6,818 nucleotides of DNA from Pseudomonadota bacterium (GTDB taxonomy: Bacteria > Pseudomonadota > Alphaproteobacteria > Rhizobiales > Aestuariivirgaceae), in the NCBI GenBank assembly GCA_016522385.1, contig JAEKFU010000489.1:1-6818 (forward strand), in the 5' to 3' direction. The translations under genes and the position numbers were made by a program. Of the stretch, positions 1 through 6,021 are shown piece by piece. The first letter of the stretch is position 1. Every line of letters begins with the position of its first letter. The notes under the pieces are model-generated. The model made no database searches and was not told where the DNA came from. It was given only the letters and a program-made list of their open reading frames with translations.

Positions 1-416
1 TCCCAGATCTCGTCAAGACCCCACTGATGGAACAATACCGGCACGTCGAGCGAATAGCGGCTAGCGAACGGGAAGTAACCGCCAAACACCGTCACTTCGG
101 TCGGTGAAGCCATCGAGTCATCGTCGCTCTGGACCGCATCGATGGTGCCTTTTTGCATCGCCCGGAACAGTTCGCCCGTCGGCACCAGCTGGTCGGAAAA
201 GAATAACTCAATCTCCATGGCGCCGTTTGCCGCTTTGTTGAACGCATCGATCGCCGGTTTGATGACATGTTCTGCTAGCGCCGGACCGGCATAGGTCTGC
301 ATGCGCCATTTGATTGGCGATTGGCCAAGAACCGCAGGTGCGGCCAGCGTCGATGCACCGACTGCAGCGGTCGTTGCAGCGCCTGCCCTTTTTAGAAAAT
401 CACGTCTGTTTGTCAT
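1..416 (-). CDS. dctP: TRAP transporter substrate-binding protein (DctP family, TakP/FcbT1-like), N-terminal part
   Basis: Periplasmic solute receptor that would capture a small carboxylate and hand it to the DctQM membrane pair encoded just upstream. I translated it by hand: 138 codons from the ATG at 414-416 to the window edge, where the frame is still open; the family is usually about 350-370 residues, so roughly the first 40% is here. The N-terminus is a twin-arginine signal: NRRDFLKRAG at residues 3-12, then an Ala-rich hydrophobic stretch to about residue 31 (APAVLG). The mature part begins SPIKWRMQTYAGPALAEHV and carries GELFRAMQKGTIDAVQSDDD (about residues 76-95). From memory these resemble the mannitol/chloroaromatic TRAP receptor group that includes the 2-oxoacid binder TakP. 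A good Shine-Dalgarno sequence supports the start. A 98-base spacer separates it from dctM. The ligand is inferred only at class level (2-oxo or 2-hydroxy acid), because the ligand-contacting C-terminal half is missing. Confidence 0.93.
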   Translation of the reverse strand, partial: MTNRRDFLKRAGAATTAAVGASTLAAPAVLGQSPIKWRMQTYAGPALAEHVIKPAIDAFNKAANGAMEIELFFSDQLVPTGELFRAMQKGTIDAVQSDDDSMASPTEVTVFGGYFPFASRYSLDVPVLFHQWGLDEIW

Positions 417-424
417 CTCAACGT

Positions 425-432
425 CTCCCTTT
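425..432 (-). promoter_or_regulatory. Ribosome binding site of dctP
   Basis: On the minus strand this reads AAAGGGAG, ending 8 bases before the ATG at 416, which is ideal spacing. It fixes the start of a gene that runs off the window. The bases that follow (ACGTTG) nearly match those between the dctM ribosome site and its ATG (ACGCTG). Confidence 0.75.
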
Positions 433-514
433 ATTGGTTAATAGTGGTCTTGAGTAGGCCCCTTTTTGTTGTCGTTTCTCGTCAATTCTCCTTTCCTTGA
501 CATCCAAAACCTGG

Positions 515-1837
515 TCATCGGCTATAGACATATTGTGGCAGCCATAATGCGATCTGCGGGAATATGATGACAAGCGCCAAGCCAAATATCATCACAAAGA
601 CAAACGGAATGATCGAGCGGTAGATGTCGCCCAGAGTCACTTCCGGCGGCGCCATCGCCCGCATCAAGAAAAGATTGTAGCCGAACGGCGGTGTCATATA
701 GGCGATCTGACAGGTGATCGTGTAAAGCACGCCATACCAAATTAGATCGAAGCCAAGCGCCTTGACCAGCGGCACATAAAGCGGTGCCACGATGACCAGC
801 ATGGCAGTGTCATCTAGGAACATGCCCATCAGGATGTAGGACAACTGCATCATGATGAGGATCTCCCACGGCCCCAGGCCAAGCCTGTCGACGAAGAACG
901 CCTCAATCGCCTTGACCGCGCCGAGCCCGTCGAACACCGCCCCGAAGCACAGCGCCGCCATGATGATCCACATGAACATACAGGTGATACCAATTGTCTT
1001 CTCAACCGTATCGTTGATCACTTTCTTGGTTAGTCGGCCTTTGAATAGCGCCGCCAGTGTTGCTGCAACCGCGCCAACGCCGGAGCTTTCCACCAGGCTG
1101 GTGATCCCCATCAAGAACAGCCCGGTCATCGAAAAGAAAATCAGCAGCGGCAGAATGCCGGCCCGCAGCAACCGTAGCTTGTCTGCCAGTGGCATCTGCC
1201 GTTCTTCAGCCGGCAATACCGGGCCGAGATGTGTCTGCAGACGGCAACGCACAACGATATAGATGACGAACAGGCTAGCCATCAAAAGCCCTGGGATCGC
1301 CCCGGCGAGCCACAATTGTCCAACCGGCTGGCGTGCGATCATCCCGTAGAGCACCAGCACAACACTCGGTGGCACCAGAATGCCAAGCGAACTGCCGGCC
1401 TGGATGACCCCCGTCACCATCACCTTGTCATAGCCGCGTCTGAGCAATTCCGGCAGTGCGATGCTGGCGCCGATGGCCATGCCGGCAACGCTGAGTCCGT
1501 TCATAGCTGAAATGATTACCATCAGGCCAATCGTGCCGATCGCCAGCCCGCCCCTTAGCGGACCCATCCAGACATGGAACATATGATAGAGGTCATCGGC
1601 AATACCAGATTCCGACAGCATGTAGCCCATATAAATGAACAGCGGCAGGGTCAGCAGCGGGTACCATTTCATCAGTTTCATCGCGGCACTAAAGCCCAGT
1701 TCGGAGCCGCCATCGCCCCACAACAGCAACGCCGCGGCAACGGCAACAAAACCGATCGCGCCGAACACGCGTTGGCCAGTCAACAGCATCGCCATCATCG
1801 TCGAGAACATGGTGAGTGCGATCACTTCATAACTCAT
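515..1837 (-). CDS. dctM: TRAP transporter large permease subunit (DctM family)
   Basis: Inner-membrane transport subunit of a sodium-driven tripartite TRAP importer; it forms the substrate path and works with DctQ and the periplasmic receptor. It has 440 residues, usual for DctM, and is strongly hydrophobic throughout with about a dozen membrane segments. Two family hallmarks of the internally repeated transport domain are clear: SSLGILVPPS (149-158), preceded by IALPELLRRGYDK, and in the second half FLDDTAMLVIVAPLYVPL (340-357) followed by MTPPFGYNLF (381-390). In structurally known TRAP proteins the corresponding regions form re-entrant hairpins near the sodium and substrate sites. The start is set by a GGGGAG ribosome site 8 bases upstream and by an ATGA overlap with the end of dctQ, indicating translational coupling. 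The sequence resembles the mannitol/chloroaromatic (FcbT3-like) branch, in agreement with the DctP. No frameshift or truncation is seen. Confidence 0.96.
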   Translation of the reverse strand: MSYEVIALTMFSTMMAMLLTGQRVFGAIGFVAVAAALLLWGDGGSELGFSAAMKLMKWYPLLTLPLFIYMGYMLSESGIADDLYHMFHVWMGPLRGGLAIGTIGLMVIISAMNGLSVAGMAIGASIALPELLRRGYDKVMVTGVIQAGSSLGILVPPSVVLVLYGMIARQPVGQLWLAGAIPGLLMASLFVIYIVVRCRLQTHLGPVLPAEERQMPLADKLRLLRAGILPLLIFFSMTGLFLMGITSLVESSGVGAVAATLAALFKGRLTKKVINDTVEKTIGITCMFMWIIMAALCFGAVFDGLGAVKAIEAFFVDRLGLGPWEILIMMQLSYILMGMFLDDTAMLVIVAPLYVPLVKALGFDLIWYGVLYTITCQIAYMTPPFGYNLFLMRAMAPPEVTLGDIYRSIIPFVFVMIFGLALVIIFPQIALWLPQYVYSR

Positions 1838-2343
1838 GACAGCGTCTCCCCGCGCGCTTCGGCCAGATGTTTGAAGAACGAGGCGATCGACTGCAGCAGC
1901 ATCATGAAGATGCCAAAGGTCATGATAATCTTGATCGGCGCCATGTAAGGTCGCCAGGATGAATAGCTGCGCTCACCATATTGCAGGGCATACTCGGTGC
2001 TCGAATAGCCGCCATAGAGAAGCATTGCCACAAAGAAGATCAGGAATGTGATCGTAACCGTGTCCATCACGGCGCGGGTCTTCGGCGACCAGTGCGAATA
2101 GGCAAGGTCCATACGCACATGACTGTCAAGCTGCATGGAATAAGCACCGCCGAGCAGAAAATAGGCAACCATCATGAATTGCGAAACCTCGAGCGTCCAC
2201 AACGGCGGCAAAAAGACGGTTTTCATGAAGGACGAGTAGAGCAGGATCCCCATCATGGCGAACACCATGTACATAGTCGCCCGCCCGATCACCCGGTTTA
2301 TGCGCTCGATGATCCGTACATAGGTCTTGATCGCTTGTGGCAT
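1834..2343 (-). CDS. dctQ: TRAP transporter small permease subunit (DctQ family)
   Basis: Small membrane partner of DctM, needed for TRAP transport; it supports the large subunit in the membrane and helps dock the loaded receptor. It has 169 residues, typical for the family (about 160-200), with four hydrophobic segments at roughly 22-42, 53-70, 93-113 and 136-157. The family signature is present: WTLEVSQFMMVAYFLLGGAY (49-68), followed by HVRMDLAY (75-82). The start ATG has a purine-rich AAGGGGGG ribosome site 3 bases upstream. The gene begins 43 bases after the stop of the amidohydrolase gene and its TGA overlaps the dctM ATG, so it is the second gene of an apparent four-gene operon. Primary sequence is poorly conserved in this family, so the call rests on the signature, topology and the adjacent dctM. 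Confidence 0.94.
   Translation of the reverse strand: MPQAIKTYVRIIERINRVIGRATMYMVFAMMGILLYSSFMKTVFLPPLWTLEVSQFMMVAYFLLGGAYSMQLDSHVRMDLAYSHWSPKTRAVMDTVTITFLIFFVAMLLYGGYSSTEYALQYGERSYSSWRPYMAPIKIIMTFGIFMMLLQSIASFFKHLAEARGETLS
1846..1851 (-). promoter_or_regulatory. Ribosome binding site of dctM inside the dctQ 3' end
   Basis: Reads GGGGAG on the minus strand, 8 bases before the dctM ATG, and lies within the last codons of dctQ. Together with the ATGA overlap it supports coupled translation of the two membrane subunits. Confidence 0.7.
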
Positions 2344-2346
2344 CGT

Positions 2347-2354
2347 CCCCCCTT
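2347..2354 (-). promoter_or_regulatory. Ribosome binding site of dctQ
   Basis: AAGGGGGG on the minus strand, 3 bases before the ATG at 2343. The spacing is somewhat short but the match is strong, and there is no competing start codon nearby. Confidence 0.6.
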
Positions 2355-2386
2355 CCGCTCAGCCCAACATCTCTACTATGACCGCC

Positions 2387-3193
2387 TCACGAAGGCACCG
2401 CAAGCGCTCGATCCAGTGGACGATTGTCAATACGCGATACGGCTACATTTAACAGGACTGCAAGCCGTTCTGCCCAGGCGGTTTGGCCTGCGTCATCTGT
2501 GATTAGATCGTTCCTGATTTCCAGCATGACATTGTGCAAGCCTTTTGCAACACCATGCAGTTGCAACGCATGTGTCACGCCGTCCTGCGGACCGTAAGGT
2601 TCGTTGCGCAATGCGCTGTAGTCGCCGGTCCTTGCCACCAAATCCAACATCACATCAGCCAACCGGCTATCATCGTCATGCAGGATACCAAGCTCTAGTG
2701 TACGCACCGAACCTTTAAACGCCGGCGTGAAGCTATGCACAGTCACCAGGACCGGTGGCAAACCCGCACGCTGCTTGTCATCAAGGACATCACCCACCAT
2801 TGCGTGAAAGGGTCGGTAAATCTCGTCGACACGGGCCTGACGGTCCGATTGACTGAGTCCCATGTTGCCAGGGATTGCGGTCACCTCGCTCATTTCGCGC
2901 ATTGCATCCGGACTTTCCGGCGGCCGGTTGCAGTCATAGACCAGCCGCGAGTAACGCTGTAGCACCAACGGCGCATCGAGCAGCCGCGACAGCTGACGTG
3001 CAACCGGCTCAGCACCAATATCCCAGGCGATGTGAGCCGCGCGGTCCGCTTCACTCAATCCGAGGCCGTCAAGCACGGCCGGGATGTAGTTGCTGGCATG
3101 ATCGCAGACCAGCACGATTGGTGAGCGGCCCTTGGCGTTCGCCACAATGGCCGGTGGTCCCACATCTGCAATTTGCGCCAAGTCATCCCTCAT
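2387..3193 (-). CDS. N-formylglutamate amidohydrolase family protein
   Basis: Predicted cytoplasmic hydrolase of the N-formylglutamate amidohydrolase (HutG-type deformylase) family, whose characterised members release formate from N-formyl-L-glutamate at the end of one histidine degradation route. It has 268 residues, normal for the family, with no signal peptide. Conserved blocks in order: IVLVCDHASN (26-35), AWDIGAE (56-62), YSRLVYDCNRP (81-91), VTVHSFTP (150-157) and MLEIRNDL (223-230). The His and acidic residues in these blocks (H32, D58, H153, E225) are the likeliest metal or catalytic ligands, inferred from conservation. The ATG at 3191-3193 leaves about 25 residues before the first motif; its ribosome site is weak (AGGCAGG abutting the start), so a different start is possible. 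It leads the dctQ-dctM-dctP operon. No other histidine-utilisation gene is present, so its substrate may be another N-formyl or N-acyl amino acid linked to the TRAP cargo. Confidence 0.9.
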   Translation of the reverse strand: MRDDLAQIADVGPPAIVANAKGRSPIVLVCDHASNYIPAVLDGLGLSEADRAAHIAWDIGAEPVARQLSRLLDAPLVLQRYSRLVYDCNRPPESPDAMREMSEVTAIPGNMGLSQSDRQARVDEIYRPFHAMVGDVLDDKQRAGLPPVLVTVHSFTPAFKGSVRTLELGILHDDDSRLADVMLDLVARTGDYSALRNEPYGPQDGVTHALQLHGVAKGLHNVMLEIRNDLITDDAGQTAWAERLAVLLNVAVSRIDNRPLDRALAVPS

Positions 3194-3256
3194 CCTGCCT
3201 GAAAGCTTACTCCCTCAATCTACAAATCTCCACAGGGCATTAAGCCATCAAAAATA

Positions 3257-3278
3257 ATTGATTGATCAGTCAATCAAT
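3257..3278. promoter_or_regulatory. Perfect palindrome, candidate BetI/TetR-family operator
   Basis: Two exact 9-base inverted arms, ATTGATTGA (3257-3265) and TCAATCAAT (3270-3278), flank a 4-base centre TCAG. The site lies in the A/T-rich divergent region between the amidohydrolase operon and betA, about 70-90 bases before the betA ATG. The size and the ATTGA...TCAAT ends resemble operators of TetR-family repressors, and in particular the boxes I recall for the choline-responsive repressor BetI. That fits the downstream gene, although no betI is in the window. It could block transcription of betA, of the divergent operon, or of both. I could not assign convincing -35/-10 hexamers on either strand. 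Confidence 0.7.
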
Positions 3279-3286
3279 AAACGGCT

Positions 3287-3294
3287 AAGGAGAG
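3287..3294 (+). promoter_or_regulatory. Strong Shine-Dalgarno sequence upstream of the betA leader
   Basis: AAGGAGAG is the best ribosome binding match in the intergenic region, but it lies more than 50 bases before the betA ATG at 3348. No start codon in the betA frame lies at normal distance from it. It directly abuts the ATG at 3295, leaving only 2 bases after the AAGGAG core. It therefore more likely serves the short leader ORF than betA itself. Confidence 0.5.
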
Positions 3295-3351
3295 ATGAGG
3301 ATTCGAATAGCAGGGGTGGGAACGGTAACTGTCCCGCTATGGGCCACATGA
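3295..3351 (+). CDS. Possible 18-residue leader ORF overlapping betA
   Basis: ATG at 3295 opens an 18-codon frame (MRIRIAGVGTVTVPLWAT) ending in TGA at 3349-3351. That stop overlaps the betA ATG (3348-3350) as ATGA, the classic arrangement for translational coupling. A strong AAGGAG lies immediately before it, although spacing is unusually tight. The betA ATG itself has only a poor ribosome site (GGG four bases upstream), so ribosomes finishing the leader could reinitiate on betA. The peptide is short, mostly hydrophobic and unlike anything I recognise. Such an ORF can occur by chance, so this is a candidate, not a confirmed gene. Alternatively betA begins at 3339 or is translated directly from 3348. 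Confidence 0.35.
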   Translation: MRIRIAGVGTVTVPLWAT

Positions 3352-5006
3352 CGGACACCTATGATTTCATCATTGTTGGCGCGGGTTCGTCCGGATCGGT
3401 CATTGCGAACCGGCTAACCGAAGACGGCCGTCACAAAGTGCTGTTGCTCGAATATGGCGGCAGCGATGTCGGGCCGTTCATCCAGATGCCGTCCGCCTTG
3501 TCATACCCGATGAACATGTCGACCTATGACTGGGGCTTTACCAGCGAACCGGAAGCCGGTCTCAACGGCCGACGTCTGGTGACACCGCGCGGCAAGGTGG
3601 TCGGTGGCTCGTCGTCAATTAACGGCATGGTCTATGTCCGCGGTCATGCGAGAGACTTCGACGCCTGGGAAGACATGGGTGCTACCGGTTGGGCCTATCG
3701 CCACGTTCTGCCTTATTTCAAGCGCCTGGAAACCTCACATGGCGGCCAGGAAGGCTGGCGCGGCGCGTCTGGCCCAATGCATGTAACCCGCGGTCGCCTG
3801 CACAATCCGCTCTACAAGGCGTTCATCGAGGCCGGGCGCCAAGCCGGATATCCGTTCACCTGCGACTACAACGGCCAGAAGCAGGAGGGCTTCGGCGAGA
3901 TGGAAATGACCATCTGGCGCGGCCGCCGCTGGTCGGCTGCCAATGCCTATCTGAGACCCGCCCAGAAGCGGCGCAATCTACGCCTTGAAACACGCGCTCT
4001 CGCCCGTCGCATTTTGGTAGACGGAAAACGCGTGACCGGCATTGAGTACCAGCAGAACGGGCATACGGTCACCACACTGGCCAGCAAACAGGTCGTGTTG
4101 GCCGCCAGCGCCATTAACTCGCCCCGCCTGTTGCAGGTCTCGGGCATCGGCAATGCCGAACATCTGAAATCCGCCGGCATCGAACCTGTCCACCACCTGC
4201 CTGGCGTTGGTGAAAACCTGCAAGACCATCTGGAAATCTACATGCAGGTCGAATGCCTGCAGCCGGTTTCGCTCAACCGTCACCTTGGACTGATTTCCAA
4301 AGGCATGATTGGCCTGCAGTGGCTGCTTTTCAAATCTGGCCTTGGTGCTACCAACCATTTCGAGGCCTGTGGTTTCATTCGCTCCAAAGCCGGCGTCGAA
4401 TATCCCGACATCCAGTATCATTTCCTGCCCGGCGCAATCCGTTATGACGGCAAGGCGGCAATCCGCGGCGACGGCTTCCAGGTCCATGTCGGCCCCAATC
4501 GCATGAAGTCGCGCGGCCATATCCGGCCACGTTCACCGGACCCGCAAGAAACCCCGGAGATCAGGTTCAACTACCTCAGCGAACCCGAGGACATGACCGA
4601 TTTCATCACTTGCGTGCGCCTGACGCGTGAGATCTTCGAACAACCCGCCTTCACCCCCTTCAAGGGTCACGAACTGCAGCCGGGCGCCGACAAGCAGTCC
4701 GACAATGATATCGCCGGCTTCATCCGCAACCACTGCGAAAGTGCCTATCATCCTTGCGGTACCTGCAAGATGGGGGCTACCCATGACCGGACTGCGGTGG
4801 TCGATCCTCAATGCAGGGTCATCGGTCTGGAGGGCCTGACGGTTGCCGATTCCTCAATCTTCCCCCTGATCCCCAATGGCAACCTCAACGCCCCGTCGTT
4901 AATGACCGGCGAGAAGGTGTCGGATCACTTATTGGGCAAGGAGCCATTGCCGGCCTCTAACGTGAAACCTTGGATCAATCCAAACTGGCAGACCAGCCAG
5001 CGGTAA
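3348..5006 (+). CDS. betA: Choline dehydrogenase (FAD-dependent GMC oxidoreductase, BetA)
   Basis: Oxidises choline to betaine aldehyde (and possibly on to glycine betaine) with FAD, normally membrane-associated and passing electrons to the respiratory chain. From the ATG at 3348 it has 552 residues, the usual BetA length. Features in order: dinucleotide fold GAGSSG (11-16) with E35 for the FAD ribose; GMC signature 1 around RGKVVGGSSSINGMVYVRGH (81-100); GMC signature 2 around INSPRLLQVSGIG (256-268); and the C-terminal ESAYHPCGTCKMG block with the predicted catalytic His468, plus NGNLNAPSLMTGEK with Asn512. The last two mirror the His/Asn pair of choline oxidase. The PFIQMPSAL block and the PWINPNWQTSQR tail match alphaproteobacterial BetA proteins as I remember them. 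A TTG start at 3258 would add 30 unconserved residues and lie inside the operator palindrome; I reject it. ATG 3339 is a weak alternative. No betB or betI accompanies it. Position 36 is Tyr where Ala is commoner; the effect is unknown. Confidence 0.9.
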   Translation: MTDTYDFIIVGAGSSGSVIANRLTEDGRHKVLLLEYGGSDVGPFIQMPSALSYPMNMSTYDWGFTSEPEAGLNGRRLVTPRGKVVGGSSSINGMVYVRGHARDFDAWEDMGATGWAYRHVLPYFKRLETSHGGQEGWRGASGPMHVTRGRLHNPLYKAFIEAGRQAGYPFTCDYNGQKQEGFGEMEMTIWRGRRWSAANAYLRPAQKRRNLRLETRALARRILVDGKRVTGIEYQQNGHTVTTLASKQVVLAASAINSPRLLQVSGIGNAEHLKSAGIEPVHHLPGVGENLQDHLEIYMQVECLQPVSLNRHLGLISKGMIGLQWLLFKSGLGATNHFEACGFIRSKAGVEYPDIQYHFLPGAIRYDGKAAIRGDGFQVHVGPNRMKSRGHIRPRSPDPQETPEIRFNYLSEPEDMTDFITCVRLTREIFEQPAFTPFKGHELQPGADKQSDNDIAGFIRNHCESAYHPCGTCKMGATHDRTAVVDPQCRVIGLEGLTVADSSIFPLIPNGNLNAPSLMTGEKVSDHLLGKEPLPASNVKPWINPNWQTSQR

Positions 5007-5016
5007 GTTGGGGTCG

Positions 5017-5064
5017 GCGAAACCAACACAGACGTTCCAGTATTTTGACGTTCTTCGGTTTCGC
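5017..5064. terminator. Weak hairpin in the convergent gap, possible bidirectional terminator
   Basis: The 77-base gap between the ends of betA and the convergent hydroxyacid dehydrogenase contains exact 8-base inverted arms, GCGAAACC (5017-5024) and GGTTTCGC (5057-5064). An inner stem between two GACGTT copies (5031-5036 and 5047-5052) pairs with two G-U wobbles. The position suits a shared terminator, but neither side has a T-run, so it is not a standard intrinsic terminator and could be chance. Confidence 0.3.
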
Positions 5065-5083
5065 TTGGAATTACATTGCCGCA

Positions 5084-6016
5084 TCAGCGTGGGGTTGAAA
5101 GCGCCGCCACCACATTGCGCACCGTCGTAAAGCTAACCCTGCGGTTGGCCTGATGCGTAACGCCGGCGATATGCGGCGTGAGGATAAGATTGCCGATGCC
5201 ATCAAACTTTGCAGCATTTTCCCGCGACAAAGGCTCTTCTTCGAATACATCCAGAGCGGCGCCGGCAATGTTGCCCGCCCGCAAAGCACCGGCAAGCGCT
5301 ACCTCCTCAACCACGCCTCCCCGCGCGGCGTTGATCACCACAGTGTTTGCTTTCATCCGCTCCAGTGCCGCCTCATCGATCAAATGCATCGTCTCATCGG
5401 TCAGCGGCACGTGCAGACAGACGATATCACTTGTCGACAGCAACTCTTCCAACGTCACACGTTGGGCCAGCTGCCAGGCCGGGTCCGTTCCTGGCAAATA
5501 GGGGTCACAGGCGACAACCTCCATGCCGAGTCCCGCAGCACAGCGTGCCGACGCCCGCCCAGTATTGCCCAAACCGATCACGCCATAGCGATGGCCGGCC
5601 AGTTCATGACCCATCATTCGTCCACGCGGCCAATCACCGGCGACCACGTCGTCGCTACACTGATAGGCCCCACGCATCAGCATGAGTGCCATGGTTACAG
5701 CGTATTCGCCGACCGATGCCGCATTCTCTCCGGGCGCATGCACCACTTCGATACCGCGCAACGCACAGGCCGTCAGATCGATATTGTCCATTCCGACGCC
5801 GAGCCGGCCCACCACCTTCAGATTGCCGCCGGCCTTCAAGAGATCGTCATCCACCTGCACATAACTACGCACGATCAGCGCCGGAACATCACTGATCCGT
5901 CGTTTTAGCTCGTGGCGATCATTGACGAGTTCGGGATCGTAGTGAACGGTAAGTGAGTCCGGGACCTCGCTCAGCGCCGCCTCGTCGAGAAACTCCGAGA
6001 TGACGATATCGGTCAT
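5084..6016 (-). CDS. D-2-hydroxyacid dehydrogenase, NAD(P)-dependent (phosphoglycerate dehydrogenase-like)
   Basis: Cytoplasmic oxidoreductase that interconverts a D-2-hydroxy acid and its 2-oxo acid with NAD(P). It has 310 residues, the length of the short family members without the C-terminal regulatory domain of classical SerA. The substrate domain includes GRLGVGMDNID (70-80) and HAPGENAASVGEYA (93-106). The cofactor domain has GLGNTG (148-153) followed by acidic D171, which favours NAD over NADP. The catalytic set is visible: R232 in NAARGG, E261 in DVFEEEP and H282 in LTPHIAG. The ATG at 6016 is only 5 bases after the stop of the ABC ATPase gene and its own ribosome site is weak (GGGCGG), so coupled translation is likely. 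Possible activities include 3-phosphoglycerate dehydrogenase, hydroxypyruvate or glyoxylate reductase, or a dedicated catabolic dehydrogenase for the imported compound. Sequence alone does not choose among them. Confidence 0.92.
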   Translation of the reverse strand: MTDIVISEFLDEAALSEVPDSLTVHYDPELVNDRHELKRRISDVPALIVRSYVQVDDDLLKAGGNLKVVGRLGVGMDNIDLTACALRGIEVVHAPGENAASVGEYAVTMALMLMRGAYQCSDDVVAGDWPRGRMMGHELAGHRYGVIGLGNTGRASARCAAGLGMEVVACDPYLPGTDPAWQLAQRVTLEELLSTSDIVCLHVPLTDETMHLIDEAALERMKANTVVINAARGGVVEEVALAGALRAGNIAGAALDVFEEEPLSRENAAKFDGIGNLILTPHIAGVTHQANRRVSFTTVRNVVAALSTPR

Positions 6017-6021
6017 GCCCG

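Noticed and set aside
852..1948. Several plus-strand open frames opposite dctM (852-1262, 1229-1510, 1574-1948, 1635-1832)
   Set aside because: They are antisense to a clear DctM gene and their translations are low-complexity Ala/Ser/Pro or His/Gln/Arg-rich sequence without family motifs, typical of shadow frames in GC-rich DNA.
1981..2502. 173-codon plus-strand frame opposite dctQ and the amidohydrolase end
   Set aside because: It spans two real genes and their spacer on the other strand, and has the His/Arg-rich composition of a shadow frame.
3258..3347. TTG-started 30-residue N-terminal extension of BetA
   Set aside because: The TTG lies within the operator-like palindrome, has no ribosome site, and the extra residues precede a normal BetA N-terminus (MTDTYDFIIVGAG) without resembling any family sequence.
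3978..4520. 180-codon minus-strand frame inside betA
   Set aside because: It is antisense to conserved GMC coding sequence and shows no recognisable domain; its length is expected from the codon bias of the real gene.
5031..5053. Direct repeat GACGTTC (5031-5037 and 5047-5053)
   Set aside because: Seven bases repeated once is not significant by itself; it is mentioned only as part of the possible hairpin.
5153..5908. 251-codon plus-strand frame opposite the hydroxyacid dehydrogenase
   Set aside because: The His/Arg/Gln-rich translation has no motifs, while the opposite strand encodes all catalytic and cofactor motifs of the dehydrogenase.
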